Of a stretch of DNA of 64,000 bases, positions 1-9,015 are shown piece by piece. A model generated the notes under the pieces. The model saw only the letters and a program-made list of their open reading frames with translations, made no database searches and was not told the origin of the DNA. Source of the stretch: Kosakonia sp. BYX6 (GTDB lineage: Bacteria > Pseudomonadota > Gammaproteobacteria > Enterobacterales > Enterobacteriaceae); NCBI RefSeq assembly GCF_038449125.1, contig NZ_CP151800.1:468406-532405 (forward strand). The letters run 5' to 3'. Position numbers and translations under genes: made by a program. Positions within the stretch are counted from its first letter, which is position 1, and every line of letters begins with the position of its first letter.

Positions 1-122
1 CGCAAGTTGACACGCCTCTTGGCGGTTTTGCGCTGGCGGAGTGGCTGCGCGATGGGCGAGTGATGCTGAAAACAAACCACGGGCCGCGTCTGGTGAGCGA
101 CCCGTGGCACAGGGAGGAATAA
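1..122 (+). CDS. mdcG: Malonate decarboxylase holo-ACP synthase MdcG, C-terminal end (partial)
   Basis: The first bases continue an open frame from outside the window and encode the last 39 residues, starting QVDTPLGGFALAEWLRDG and ending HREE before TAA. MdcG transfers the phosphoribosyl-dephospho-CoA prosthetic group to the acyl carrier subunit of malonate decarboxylase. The identification rests on this tail and on its position directly before mdcH: its stop (120-122) shares base 122 with the mdcH ATG, so the two are translationally coupled. The catalytic part lies outside the window. Confidence 0.72.
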   Translation, partial: QVDTPLGGFALAEWLRDGRVMLKTNHGPRLVSDPWHREE

Positions 123-1018
123 TGAAAATTCTGTTTACTTTTCCGGGGCAGGGGACACAGCGCCCCGGTATGTTACAGGCGCTTCCGGGAACGGAGATGC
201 AGGAAGCGCGTGAAGTCCTTGGTGCCGAAGCGGACACCCTCGACACGGCAGCGTCGTTGCAGCACACGCGTGCTGTACAACTGGCTTTGCTGATTGCCGG
301 TGTCGCCTGGGGACGCGAGTTGCAGCGCCGGGGTGTCACGGTGGACATCGCCAGCGGTCTGTCGATTGGCGCCTACCCGGCGGCGGTGATTGCCGGAGCG
401 CTCGATTTTCATGATGCGTTGCGTCTTGTGGCGTTGCGCGGTGATTTGATGGAGCAGGCGTATCCGCAGGGGTACGGGCTGACTGCGATCATGGGGCTGA
501 CACTGCCCCAGGTGGAAAAGTTGCTGGAAGGCAGCGGGGCGTATATCGCCAATCTCAATGCTGAAACCCAGATTGTTATCGCCGGAAGCGATGAGGCGAT
601 GGCGGACGTCGCAACGCGCGCGCTGGCGAAAGGCGCCAACAAAGCGCACCGCCTGGCAGTGAGTGTGCCTTCCCACTGCGCGTTGCTGGCGGAACCGGCA
701 GAAAAGCTGGCGCAGGCCTTTGCCGATGTCACGCTCAACCGGCCGCAATGCGCGTATTTAAGCGGCAGCACCGGGCGCGTGCTGTGGCAGCCGGAGAAAA
801 TCGCCGACGATCTGGCGCGCAATATGGCGCGCACCGTGCGCTGGCAGGAAGCGGTCGTCGCCGCCAATGAACGCGACGCGAGGCTGGCGATTGAGATGCC
901 GCCGGGCGGGATTTTGACGTGCCTGACGCGTCAGGCGGCGTGGAACGGGGAATGCATTTCGCTCGAGCGCAGCGGCGTCGATGTGGCTGTGCATCTGGCG
1001 AAGCGGCTTAGGGATTGA
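122..1018 (+). CDS. mdcH: Malonyl-CoA:ACP transacylase of malonate decarboxylase, MdcH
   Basis: This 298-residue FabD-like acyltransferase charges the decarboxylase carrier protein with malonate from malonyl-CoA, priming the enzyme that converts malonate to acetate and CO2. Visible motifs are the N-terminal FPGQGTQ (about 7-13), the nucleophile elbow GLSIG with Ser81, and the catalytic-type His185 in VPSHCALL. The ATG at 122 is chosen because a GGGAGG ribosome site precedes it and it overlaps the mdcG stop; an in-frame extension upstream runs through mdcG in another frame. It is the last gene of the plus-strand mdc cluster and converges on mdcR across REP elements. Confidence 0.9.
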   Translation: MKILFTFPGQGTQRPGMLQALPGTEMQEAREVLGAEADTLDTAASLQHTRAVQLALLIAGVAWGRELQRRGVTVDIASGLSIGAYPAAVIAGALDFHDALRLVALRGDLMEQAYPQGYGLTAIMGLTLPQVEKLLEGSGAYIANLNAETQIVIAGSDEAMADVATRALAKGANKAHRLAVSVPSHCALLAEPAEKLAQAFADVTLNRPQCAYLSGSTGRVLWQPEKIADDLARNMARTVRWQEAVVAANERDARLAIEMPPGGILTCLTRQAAWNGECISLERSGVDVAVHLAKRLRD

Positions 1019-1030
1019 GGATTTTTGCTT

Positions 1031-1063
1031 TGCCGGATGGCGGCTACGCCTTATCCGGCCTAC
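1031..1063. repeat. REP element 1 (mdcH-mdcR intergenic)
   Basis: A REP/PU-type unit with the arms GCCGGATGGC and TTATCCGGCCTAC around a short loop. It lies in the convergent gap between mdcH and mdcR together with a second, nearly identical copy 53 bases on. REP hairpins at 3' ends commonly stabilise the upstream transcript or form gyrase/IHF targets. Confidence 0.85.
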
Positions 1064-1083
1064 GGACTCCCCTGGTTTTGCTT

Positions 1084-1116
1084 TGCCGGATGGCAGCTAC
1101 GCCTTATCCGGCCTAC
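1084..1116. repeat. REP element 2 (mdcH-mdcR intergenic)
   Basis: Second copy of the same REP unit in direct orientation, differing from the first at one base in the loop-side arm (GGCAGC instead of GGCGGC). No separate U-rich terminator is visible for either converging gene, so this pair may do the 3'-end work for both transcripts. Confidence 0.85.
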
Positions 1117-1153
1117 AAGGTGCGGGGAATCCGCGTCGCCATCGGGCAATGAA

Positions 1154-2086
1154 TCATGCACTGTCACCCAAACTGCGCGCGTACATTCGTCCTTCGGCGG
1201 CCAGCGCCAACAAATTGGGGTCATGCTCGCGGTTGCGGGCAAAGACAATGGCGATCAACTGCTGCATTTGGTACGGCTCGGCCAAGCGCAGCATCTGCAC
1301 CGAACCTTCATACACTTTTCTCATCCTGCCCGGCATCAGCGTAAAACCCACCCCAGCCTGCACCAGGCTGAGCATTGAGAAAATGTCGTTCACGCGGGTG
1401 ACGATTTCCGGCTCGAACCCGGCGATATGAAACGCTTCCTGGAAACCGGCGTAGGTGGCAAACCCTTCCGCCAGCGAGACAAATTTTTGTGAGCGATAAT
1501 CGCGCAGATCGGCGAGGGTGCTGGTTTTCAGCGTTGCGCTGGCGGGCGCCGCGAGAAAAATATCGTCATGGAATAGCGGCAGTATTTCGAGATTGTTAGT
1601 GTCGATTTCACTCTCGGAAATTGAGATGAGAATCGCGTCGAGCGAGCCCTCTTCCAGCATATGCAACAGCGTGTCGTTCGAGCCCATCGTCAGATCCATT
1701 TCCAGATCCGGGCGGCGCAACTTCATGCCCATGATGAGCCTCGGCACGGTTTCCAGCGTCAGAGAATAGAGCGTGCCGACGCGTAAACGCCCCTGACCAA
1801 CGCCAGCGGTTTTGCGCGCTTCGTCCAGTCCGCGCTCCATCAACTGCGTCACTTCCTGGCAATATTCCAGCAGTGTCCAGGCAGCGGGCAGCGGGATCAG
1901 ATTGCGCCCTTTGTGCACAAACAGCGGGCAACGGACATTCTCTTCCAGCGTATGCAGGGCGCGGTGCACGCTAACACCGCTCAGATTGAGGGCTTCGGCG
2001 GCGCGGGCGATATTTCCCTTTTCCATGAAGACCATGAAAATACCCAGCTTGCGAAACGTAATGTCGTTGGTGATATCCAGATTCAT
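1154..2086 (-). CDS. mdcR: LysR-family regulator of malonate catabolism, MdcR
   Basis: A 310-residue LysR-type regulator: winged helix-turn-helix at about residues 12-70 (NIARAAEALNLSGVSVHRAL), then a two-lobed inducer domain. By position, facing the mdc genes, and by its resemblance to Klebsiella MdcR it is the likely activator of the malonate decarboxylase operon, with malonate or a derivative as effector (inference). It starts only 25 bases after the yheS stop on the same strand, so some expression may be read-through from yheS. It marks the right edge of the mdc insertion relative to E. coli, where yheT follows yheS. Confidence 0.85.
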   Translation of the reverse strand: MNLDITNDITFRKLGIFMVFMEKGNIARAAEALNLSGVSVHRALHTLEENVRCPLFVHKGRNLIPLPAAWTLLEYCQEVTQLMERGLDEARKTAGVGQGRLRVGTLYSLTLETVPRLIMGMKLRRPDLEMDLTMGSNDTLLHMLEEGSLDAILISISESEIDTNNLEILPLFHDDIFLAAPASATLKTSTLADLRDYRSQKFVSLAEGFATYAGFQEAFHIAGFEPEIVTRVNDIFSMLSLVQAGVGFTLMPGRMRKVYEGSVQMLRLAEPYQMQQLIAIVFARNREHDPNLLALAAEGRMYARSLGDSA

Positions 2087-2111
2087 AAGCTCTCTCGCCC
2101 GCTGCTGCGCA

Positions 2112-4013
2112 TTATTCTTGCAGCATCGCCTCTAGCTGTTCATGCGCGTCCAGCCACGCCATTTCGCACTCTTCCAGGCCGGATTTCGCCGCCGCCTGTT
2201 GTTGCAGGCAGGTGGTTAATTCCGCTTTACGGCTTTGATCGTACAACCCGCTGTCGCCCAGCTTCTCTTCGGCTTGTGCCAGTTGCGCGTTGAGTTTTTC
2301 CATCTCTTTTTCCAGACGGGCAATCTCTTTACGCAGCGGCTGGGTTTGTGTGCGCAGTTCGGCTTCGCGACGCTTTTGATCTTTGCGCGCCTGGGCACTG
2401 TTGCCGTTCTCTTTCGCGGTATCCGCAGGCTGGCTTTCCTGCTTTTGTACATCACTCAGCCACTGCTGATAATCGTCCAAATCGCCGTCGAACGGCTCGA
2501 CTTTGCCGTCGTGGACAAGGTAGAGATCGTCGGTGGTCGAACGTAGCAAGTGGCGGTCATGCGACACAACAACCAACGCGCCTTCAAACTCGATCAGCGC
2601 GTCGGTCAGCGCCTGGCGCATATCCAGATCGAGGTGGTTAGTCGGTTCATCGAGCAGCAGCAGGTTCGGGCGCTGCCAGACAATGAGCGCCAGTACCAGC
2701 CGCGCTTTCTCGCCACCGGAAAAACGTTCGGTCACTTCGGTGACTTTATCGCCCTGGAAACCGAAACCGCCGAGATAATCGCGCAGCTTCTGCTCCAGCT
2801 CCTGCGGCGCCAGGCGCGCCAGATGCTGTAACGGCGATTCGTCGGCGCGTAAAAACTCCAGTTGGTGCTGGGCGAAGTAACCGAGCTTGATGCCTTTCGC
2901 CAGGCCGATTTCACCGCTTTGCGCCGCCAGTTCGCCGGCCAGCAATTTGATCAGCGTCGATTTGCCCGCGCCGTTGCGCCCCAGCAGACCGATGCGCGAA
3001 CCCGGCACCAGGTTGAGTTTGATGGCGTTCAGAATGGTGCGATCGCCGTAACCCGCGCTGACTTTTTCCATCTTCAGAATCGGGTTTGGCAGGCTTTCCG
3101 GGGCACGAAAATTAAAGTGGAACGGGTTATCAACCTGCGCCGGGGCAATCAGTTCCATGCGCTCCAGCATTTTGATACGGCTTTGCGCTTGCTTGGCTTT
3201 GCTGGCTTTCGCTTTGAAGCGGTCGATAAAGCTTTGCAGATGCGCCACGCGCTGCTGCTGGCTTTCATAGGTCGCTTGTTGCTGGGAAAGCCGCGTGGCG
3301 CGCTGGCGCTCGAACGAGCTGTAGTTGCCGGTGTATTCAAACAGGCTTTGCTGCTCGATATGCAGAATTTTGTCGACCACTGGATCAAGGAAATCGCGGT
3401 CGTGGGAAATCAGGATCAATGTGCCGGGATAGCTTTTCAGCCACTTCTCCAGCCAGATCACCGCGTCGAGATCGAGGTGGTTAGTCGGTTCATCAAGAAG
3501 CAGTAAATCGGAACGACAAATCAGCGCTTGCGCCAGGTTTAAACGCATGCGCCAGCCGCCGGAAAAGTCGCTCACTGAGCGGTCGAGTTGCTCATTGGAG
3601 AAACCCAGTCCGTGCAACAAGCTGGCGGCGCGAGAGCGAATCGTCCAGGCGTCAATGGCGTCGAGTTTGCCGTGGACGGTGGCAATGGCGTGACCGTCGT
3701 TGCGCTCGTTGGCGGCATTCAGTTCCGCTTCAAGCTGGCGATATTCACGATCGCCGTCGATCACATAGTCGATGGCCGCTTCATCTAAAGCGGGCGTTTC
3801 CTGATTCACCCACGCCAGTTGCCAGGTGCCGGGAAACGTGAAGCTGCCGCCATCGGCGCTTATCTCGTTTTTCAAAAGCGCCAGCAGGGTCGATTTGCCG
3901 CAGCCGTTTTTACCCACCAGCCCCACTTTTTGGCCTGGATTGATGGTGGCTGTGGCGTTATCCAACAGGACACGCACGCCGCGACGAATTTGTAACGAGG
4001 AGAAAACAATCAT
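2112..4013 (-). CDS. yheS: ABC-F family ATPase YheS
   Basis: A 633-residue ABC-F protein with two ATP-binding cassettes and no membrane segments. The first has Walker A GKNGCGKST (34-42), signature FSGGWRMRL and LLLLDEPTNHLDLD; the second has GRNGAGKST, FSGGEKARL and another DEPTNHLDLD. A charged linker lies between them and a long coiled coil rich in Lys/Glu follows the second cassette. ABC-F proteins bind the ribosomal E site and relieve stalling. The C-terminus ends LEAMLQE, a few residues shorter than the E. coli protein as I recall it, just where the mdc cluster begins. The gene is divergent from kefG across 170 bases. Confidence 0.93.
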   Translation of the reverse strand: MIVFSSLQIRRGVRVLLDNATATINPGQKVGLVGKNGCGKSTLLALLKNEISADGGSFTFPGTWQLAWVNQETPALDEAAIDYVIDGDREYRQLEAELNAANERNDGHAIATVHGKLDAIDAWTIRSRAASLLHGLGFSNEQLDRSVSDFSGGWRMRLNLAQALICRSDLLLLDEPTNHLDLDAVIWLEKWLKSYPGTLILISHDRDFLDPVVDKILHIEQQSLFEYTGNYSSFERQRATRLSQQQATYESQQQRVAHLQSFIDRFKAKASKAKQAQSRIKMLERMELIAPAQVDNPFHFNFRAPESLPNPILKMEKVSAGYGDRTILNAIKLNLVPGSRIGLLGRNGAGKSTLIKLLAGELAAQSGEIGLAKGIKLGYFAQHQLEFLRADESPLQHLARLAPQELEQKLRDYLGGFGFQGDKVTEVTERFSGGEKARLVLALIVWQRPNLLLLDEPTNHLDLDMRQALTDALIEFEGALVVVSHDRHLLRSTTDDLYLVHDGKVEPFDGDLDDYQQWLSDVQKQESQPADTAKENGNSAQARKDQKRREAELRTQTQPLRKEIARLEKEMEKLNAQLAQAEEKLGDSGLYDQSRKAELTTCLQQQAAAKSGLEECEMAWLDAHEQLEAMLQE

Positions 4014-4183
4014 AAGACGCCGTATGTTCCGACTATGTTAATTTGTCATTATGGTAATGTAAGGTTTCGGCCAAATGCCGTACCGGGGCCGCAATGTTAG
4101 CCCAAAATGAAGACGATAGACAAAATCATTCTGGCAGGCCGCTGGGCATGTTGCCGGAGATTCGACACCCGGGAGGGGAATAG

Positions 4184-4735
4184 ATGTCGCAGACAGCGAA
4201 AGTGTTGCTGCTGTATGCCCATCCGGAATCACAGGACTCGGTGGCAAACCGGGTTTTGCTTAAGCCGGCAACGCAGCTACCAAACGTAACGGTGCACGAT
4301 CTGTACGCCCGTTATCCTGACTTTTTTATTGATATTCCTCGTGAACAGGCGTTGTTGCGCGAGCATGATGTCATTGTGTTTCAACACCCTTTGTACACCT
4401 ACGGTTGCCCGGCGTTGCTGAAGGAGTGGCTCGATCGCGTGTTGAGCCGCGGCTTCGCCAGCGGTATTGGCGGGAATCAACTGGCGGGAAAGTACTGGCG
4501 CAGCGTCATCACCACGGGTGAACCGGAAAGCGCTTATCGCCACGATGGACTGAATCGCTATTCGATGAATGATGTTTTGCGCCCATTTGAGCTGACCGCC
4601 GCGATGTGCCGCATGCACTGGCTCAGCCCGATCGTCATTTATTGGGCGCGCAGACAGGCACCGCAGGAACTGGCTAGCCATGCCAAAGCTTACGATGACT
4701 GGCTGGCCTCACCGCTGCCGGACGGAGGCCGCTAA
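4184..4735 (+). CDS. kefG: KefB ancillary quinone oxidoreductase KefG
   Basis: A 183-residue flavodoxin-fold NAD(P)H:quinone oxidoreductase-like protein required for full activity of the KefB potassium efflux system. The fold is seen in [20 protein letters not shown] at the N-terminus and the [21 protein letters not shown] core. The ATG at 4184 follows a strong GGGAGGGG ribosome site. The stop TAA shares its last base with the kefB ATG (4735), so partner and channel are co-translated. Confidence 0.93.
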   Translation: MSQTAKVLLLYAHPESQDSVANRVLLKPATQLPNVTVHDLYARYPDFFIDIPREQALLREHDVIVFQHPLYTYGCPALLKEWLDRVLSRGFASGIGGNQLAGKYWRSVITTGEPESAYRHDGLNRYSMNDVLRPFELTAAMCRMHWLSPIVIYWARRQAPQELASHAKAYDDWLASPLPDGGR

Positions 4736-6540
4736 TGGAAGGTTCCACACTTTTACTGGCTGGCGTGTTATTCCTCTTTGCGGCGGTTGTTGCTGTTCCG
4801 CTGGCGGCGCGTTTGGGCATCGGCGCGGTGCTCGGCTATTTGCTGGCGGGCATCGCGATTGGCCCGTGGGGGCTGGGGTTTATCAGCGACGTCGATGAAA
4901 TCCTGCATTTCTCGGAGCTGGGCGTGGTATTCCTGATGTTCATCATCGGGCTGGAGCTGAACCCTGCCAAACTGTGGGAATTACGCCGCTCTATTTTTGG
5001 CGTTGGTGCGGCGCAGGTACTGCTCAGCGCGGCGATCCTCGCCGGGTTATTAATGCTGACCCAATTCTCCTGGCAGGCGGCGGTGATTGGCGGGATCGGC
5101 CTTGCGATGTCGTCGACGGCGATGGCGCTGCAACTGATGCGTGATAAAGGCATGAACCGCAGCGAGTCCGGGCAGCTTGGCTTCTCGGTGCTGCTGTTTC
5201 AGGATCTGGCGGTGATCCCGGCCCTGGCGCTGGTGCCACTGCTGGCGGGCAATGGCAACGATCATCTCGACTGGATGAAAGTCGGCATGAAAGTGCTGGC
5301 GTTCGCGGGCATGTTAATTGGCGGACGTTACCTGCTGCGCCCGGTGTTTCGCTTTATTGCCGGTTCCGGCGTGCGGGAGGTGTTTACCGCCGCGACGCTG
5401 CTGTTAGTGCTCGGTTCGGCGCTGTTTATGGATGCGCTCGGGTTGTCGATGGCGCTCGGCACGTTCATCGCTGGTGTTTTATTGGCGGAGAGTGAATATC
5501 GCCATGAACTCGAAATCGCCATCGAACCGTTTAAAGGGCTGCTGCTCGGGTTGTTCTTTATCTCCGTAGGTATGGCGCTGAACCTTGGCGTGCTCTATAC
5601 CCATCTATTGTGGATTGTAATGAGTGTGGCGGTGCTGGTGGCGGTGAAAACACTGGTGCTCTACCTGCTGGCGCGCGTGTACGGCTTGCGCAGTTCGGAG
5701 CGTATGCAGTTTGCCGGTGTGTTAAGCCAGGGCGGCGAGTTTGGGTTTGTGCTCTTTTCCGCCGCTTCTTCCCAGCACTTATTTCAGCATGATCAAATGG
5801 CGCTCTTGCTGGTGACCGTTACGCTGTCGATGATGACCACGCCGCTGCTGATGCGCGGCGTTGATAAGCTCCTCTCCCGGCGTTTCAACACGCCGGAGGA
5901 CGAAGACGAAGCGCCGTGGGTTGACGATGATAAACCGCAGGTGATTGTCGTTGGGTTTGGCCGTTTTGGTCAGGTGATTGGCCGCCTGTTGATGGCCAAC
6001 AAAATGCGCATCACCGTGCTGGAGCGCGATATCAGCGCGGTCAACCTGATGCGTAAGTACGGTTATAAGGTTTATTACGGTGATGCCACGCAGGTTGAAT
6101 TGCTGCGTTCGGCGGGCGCGGAGGCGGCGCAATCTATTGTTATCACCTGTAACGACCCGATAGATACGATGAAGCTGGTGGAGATTTGCCAGCAGCACTT
6201 TCCTCATCTGGCGATTCTGGCGCGGGCGCGGGGACGTGTCGAGGCCCATGAACTGTTGCTGGCCGGTGTTTCGCAGTTCTCCCGTGAAACATTTTCGAGT
6301 GCGCTGGAGTTAGGCCGCAAGGCGCTAATTTCGCTTGGGATGCATCCGCATCAGGCTCAGCGGGCGCAATTGCACTTTAAGCGTCTGGACATGCGTATGC
6401 TGCGTGAACTGATGCCGGTGCATACCGACACAGTACAAATTTCCCGCGTGCGCGAAGCACGGCGCGAGCTGGAGGAGATTTTTCAGCGTGAAATGCAGCA
6501 AGAGCGTCGCCAGCTGGATGGCTGGGACGAGTTTGAATAA
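4735..6540 (+). CDS. kefB: Glutathione-regulated potassium efflux system protein KefB
   Basis: A 601-residue inner-membrane K+/H+ antiporter of the CPA2 family. Residues 1 to about 385 form the polytopic transport domain; the cytoplasmic KTN/RCK domain follows, with a Rossmann GFGRFG motif at 407-412 and an acidic residue later in the same fold (TVLERD). Glutathione keeps KefB closed and glutathione adducts of electrophiles open it, acidifying the cytoplasm and protecting the cell. Length equals the E. coli protein. kefG directly upstream supplies the activating partner. Confidence 0.95.
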   Translation: MEGSTLLLAGVLFLFAAVVAVPLAARLGIGAVLGYLLAGIAIGPWGLGFISDVDEILHFSELGVVFLMFIIGLELNPAKLWELRRSIFGVGAAQVLLSAAILAGLLMLTQFSWQAAVIGGIGLAMSSTAMALQLMRDKGMNRSESGQLGFSVLLFQDLAVIPALALVPLLAGNGNDHLDWMKVGMKVLAFAGMLIGGRYLLRPVFRFIAGSGVREVFTAATLLLVLGSALFMDALGLSMALGTFIAGVLLAESEYRHELEIAIEPFKGLLLGLFFISVGMALNLGVLYTHLLWIVMSVAVLVAVKTLVLYLLARVYGLRSSERMQFAGVLSQGGEFGFVLFSAASSQHLFQHDQMALLLVTVTLSMMTTPLLMRGVDKLLSRRFNTPEDEDEAPWVDDDKPQVIVVGFGRFGQVIGRLLMANKMRITVLERDISAVNLMRKYGYKVYYGDATQVELLRSAGAEAAQSIVITCNDPIDTMKLVEICQQHFPHLAILARARGRVEAHELLLAGVSQFSRETFSSALELGRKALISLGMHPHQAQRAQLHFKRLDMRMLRELMPVHTDTVQISRVREARRELEEIFQREMQQERRQLDGWDEFE

Positions 6541-6550
6541 GGGGAGTCGA

Positions 6551-6751
6551 ATGGCTGTACGTAAACGTTTTATCGCCGGTGCGACCTGTCCGGCATGCCA
6601 GGCGAAAGACTCACTGGCAATGTGGCGTGAAAATAATGTCGATATTGTTGAATGTGTTAAGTGTGGGCATCAAATGCGCGAGGCGGATAAAGAGACGCGC
6701 GAGCATGTACGCAAAGATGAGCAAGTGATAGGGATTTTTCATCCGGACTAG
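6551..6751 (+). CDS. yheV: YheV family putative zinc-ribbon protein
   Basis: A 66-residue protein with two CxxC knuckles, CPAC near residues 13-16 and CVKCGHQ near 36-42, typical of a zinc ribbon. Function is not established. It starts 10 bases after the kefB stop behind a GGGGAG ribosome site (ATG at 6551), as in E. coli, so it is probably the last gene of the kefGB transcript. Confidence 0.88.
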   Translation: MAVRKRFIAGATCPACQAKDSLAMWRENNVDIVECVKCGHQMREADKETREHVRKDEQVIGIFHPD

Positions 6752-6845
6752 CGATATCAGGCAGGTTTTTTTAAGCTAAAGGGTACACGGGTGCAGAATT
6801 CCGCTACAATCTGCGCCAGTATTTTTCCCACGCTCAGGAGATATC

Positions 6846-7436
6846 ATGAAAGTAGCAAAAGACCTGGTGGTCAGCCTGGCCTATCAGGTACGTACAGAAG
6901 ACGGTGTATTGGTTGATGAGTCTCCGGTGAGTGCGCCGCTGGACTACCTGCACGGTCACGGTTCCCTGATCTCCGGTCTGGAAAACGCGCTGGACGGTCA
7001 CGAAGTCGGCGACAAATTCGATGTGGCTGTTGGCGCGAATGACGCTTACGGTCAGTACGACGAAAACCTGGTACAACGCGTACCGAAAGACGTCTTCATG
7101 GGCGTTGATGAACTGCAGGTTGGCATGCGCTTCCTGGCGGAAACCGACCAGGGTCCAGTACCGGTTGAGATTACCGAAGTGGAAGACGACCACGTTGTGG
7201 TTGACGGTAACCACATGCTGGCTGGCCAGAACCTGAAGTTCAACGTTGAAGTTGTCGCGATTCGCGAAGCAACGGAAGAAGAACTGGCGCACGGCCACGT
7301 TCATGGTCCGCATGGTCACGATCATGACCACGACCATGATCACGACGGTTGCTGCGGCGGTCACGGTCACGACCATGATCACGACCACGGTGGCAAAGGT
7401 GGTTGTGGCGGTCACGGCGGTTGCGGCTGCCACTAA
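6846..7436 (+). CDS. slyD: FKBP-type peptidyl-prolyl isomerase and metallochaperone SlyD
   Basis: A 196-residue cytoplasmic chaperone: an FKBP catalytic domain split by an IF chaperone flap (about residues 1-146) followed by a tail of roughly 48 residues made almost only of His, Asp, Gly and Cys. The tail binds nickel and serves hydrogenase maturation; SlyD is also the host factor for phiX174 lysis. The tail here contains long alternating His-Asp runs ending GGCGCH. The gene is monocistronic, with a REP element and a shared terminator before convergent slyX. Confidence 0.96.
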   Translation: MKVAKDLVVSLAYQVRTEDGVLVDESPVSAPLDYLHGHGSLISGLENALDGHEVGDKFDVAVGANDAYGQYDENLVQRVPKDVFMGVDELQVGMRFLAETDQGPVPVEITEVEDDHVVVDGNHMLAGQNLKFNVEVVAIREATEEELAHGHVHGPHGHDHDHDHDHDGCCGGHGHDHDHDHGGKGGCGGHGGCGCH

Positions 7437-7487
7437 TACCCGTCGTCTTTCGCGCCACAGGTGCGTTGGCTTTCTGAAACACGTTAT

Positions 7488-7519
7488 GTAGGCCTGATAA
7501 GCGAAGCGCCATCAGGCAC
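7488..7519. repeat. REP-like element downstream of slyD
   Basis: The unit GTAGGCCTGATAAGCG followed by AAGCGCCATCAGGCAC is a typical enterobacterial REP palindrome. It lies between the slyD stop and the slyD/slyX terminator hairpin. Confidence 0.82.
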
Positions 7520-7545
7520 AAAAAGCGGGGAAACCCGCTTTTTTT
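7520..7545. terminator. Bidirectional terminator between slyD and slyX
   Basis: A 10-bp perfect stem (AAAAAGCGGG with CCCGCTTTTT) closed by a GAAA tetraloop, T-rich on the plus strand and A-rich on the left, so it can terminate both slyD and slyX. Confidence 0.92.
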
Positions 7546-7550
7546 ACGCC

Positions 7551-7769
7551 TTAATAATGGGGCGGGGGCGTCTCTTCTGAAGGGGAGGCCAGGTGCGATG
7601 GTTGGCTGGCTTTGACCTTTTCCACCAGCAAGCGCACATGCTCGCGCAGCTTCACCATCTCCAGCTCATGAGCGATAACCGTCTGGTTCAGCTCTTCAAT
7701 GGTCATTTCCTGAAAGGCCAGTCGGCTTTCCAGTTCCGCCAGTCGCGCTTCTGTTGTTAACTCTTGCAT
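7551..7769 (-). CDS. slyX: SlyX family coiled-coil protein
   Basis: A 72-residue protein with a heptad-rich segment ([20 protein letters not shown] and onward) predicted to form a coiled coil, followed by a Pro/Ser-rich tail ending PPPHY. Function unknown; conserved next to slyD in enterobacteria. It faces slyD tail to tail and is divergent from fkpA. Confidence 0.9.
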   Translation of the reverse strand: MQELTTEARLAELESRLAFQEMTIEELNQTVIAHELEMVKLREHVRLLVEKVKASQPSHLASPSEETPPPHY

Positions 7770-8007
7770 TGATCACCTCTGGGTTGCGTCCGGCTCGATT
7801 TACGTTAAACGGGCGGATTTTACTGAACTTTGCCTTTCGATACAGCATTAAGGCCGTATAGCAGAAACTTATTTAAACAAAAATAGTCACAAATCAGGTG
7901 AATTCAGGAAGAGTGCTTATGTTGATTTCTGCCGCAACGCTTTATAGTACGCTTCTTAACTTTGTGTATAACCCTGGGGCGAGATGCCCCGGCCCCTGGA
8001 GAAATGG

Positions 8008-8856
8008 ATGAAATCACTGTTTAAAGTCACGCTGCTGGCGACCACCATGGCCGTTGCCCTTCATGCACCGATTTCTTTTGCTGCACAAACCGCAACAAAA
8101 GAGGCTGCGGCAGCAACTGACAGCAAAGCGGCATTTAAAAATGACGACCAGAAATCCGCCTATGCGCTGGGTGCATCACTGGGCCGCTACATGGAAAACT
8201 CCCTGAAAGAGCAGGAAAAACTGGGTATCAAGCTGGACAAAGCTCAGCTGATCGCCGGTGTTCAGGACGCGTTTGCTGATAAGAGCAAACTGAGCGATCA
8301 GGAGATCGAACAGACTCTGCAAGCGTTTGAAACCCGCGTGAAAACCGCCGCTCAGGATCGCATGGAAAAAGACGCGACTGAAAACGAAGCGAAAGGCAAA
8401 ACCTTCCGTGATACTTTCGCGAAAGAGAAAGGCGTGAAAACCTCTGATACCGGTCTGCTGTATAAAGTAGAAAAAGAGGGTACCGGCGACGCGCCGAAAG
8501 ATAGTGACACTGTTGTTGTGAACTACAAAGGTACGCTGATCGACGGTAAAGAGTTTGATAACTCTTACACCCGTGGCGAGCCGCTCTCTTTCCGTCTCGA
8601 TGGCGTCATCCCGGGCTGGACTGAAGGCCTGAAAAACATCAAGAAAGGCGGCAAGATCAAGCTGGTCATCCCACCGGCACTGGCTTACGGCAAAACTGGC
8701 GTCCCGGGTATCCCGGCTAACTCCACGCTGGTCTTCGAAGTCGAGCTGCTGGATATCAAACCGGCACCGAAAGCTGACGCTGCTGCGCCAGAAGCGGCTC
8801 CGGCAGCAGGCGATAAAGCTGCTGATGCGAAAGATGCCGATAGCAGTAAGAAATAA
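8008..8856 (+). CDS. fkpA: Periplasmic FKBP-type peptidyl-prolyl isomerase FkpA
   Basis: A 282-residue secreted folding catalyst. The start at 8008 is chosen because MKSLFKVTLLATTMAVALHA is a clean Sec signal peptide (cleavage near SFA-AQ); the ATG at 7984 would add eight residues ahead of it, and the ribosome site CTGGAG lies between the two. Residues about 40-140 form the N-terminal helical dimerisation domain, then an FKBP domain with the VVNYKGTLIDGKEFDNS core. The Ala/Pro/Lys/Asp-rich C-terminal tail is somewhat longer than in E. coli (270 residues). SigmaE and Cpx control is known for the family; I did not assign a promoter. Confidence 0.95.
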   Translation: MKSLFKVTLLATTMAVALHAPISFAAQTATKEAAAATDSKAAFKNDDQKSAYALGASLGRYMENSLKEQEKLGIKLDKAQLIAGVQDAFADKSKLSDQEIEQTLQAFETRVKTAAQDRMEKDATENEAKGKTFRDTFAKEKGVKTSDTGLLYKVEKEGTGDAPKDSDTVVVNYKGTLIDGKEFDNSYTRGEPLSFRLDGVIPGWTEGLKNIKKGGKIKLVIPPALAYGKTGVPGIPANSTLVFEVELLDIKPAPKADAAAPEAAPAAGDKAADAKDADSSKK

Positions 8857-8866
8857 AAGTGTGAAA

Positions 8867-8895
8867 CGCGCCGCCTTCGGGCGGCGTTTTTTTTT
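8867..8895 (+). terminator. fkpA terminator
   Basis: Stem CGCCGCC with GGCGGCG around a TTCG tetraloop (8869-8886), followed by nine consecutive T residues. A strong intrinsic terminator. Confidence 0.95.
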
Positions 8896-8962
8896 GCACC
8901 GAGGATATAATTCTGGAAAGCTTTGCCTACGATGTATTAATTTATATCCCCATATGAATACT

Positions 8963-8993
8963 GAGCCTGCCCTGAAAACATAACGACAGGCTC
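8963..8993 (+). promoter_or_regulatory. Inverted repeat in the yheO 5' region
   Basis: GAGCCTG (8963-8969) and CAGGCTC (8987-8993) are perfect arms ending three bases before the yheO ribosome site AAAAGGAG. It could be a leader RNA hairpin that tunes translation or a protein operator. Confidence 0.5.
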
Positions 8994-9015
8994 CTGAAAA
9001 GGAGTGTTTTTTTTC

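Noticed and set aside
173-748. 191-codon minus-strand frame opposite mdcH
   Set aside because: Lies wholly opposite the FabD-like gene, no ribosome site or homology recognised.
1031-1116. Pair of near-identical units considered as the start of a CRISPR array
   Set aside because: Only two copies, each an internal palindrome of REP type, with a short spacer and no cas genes.
2862-3506. 214-codon plus-strand frame opposite yheS
   Set aside because: Fully inside yheS and made of reversed ABC motifs; no independent support.
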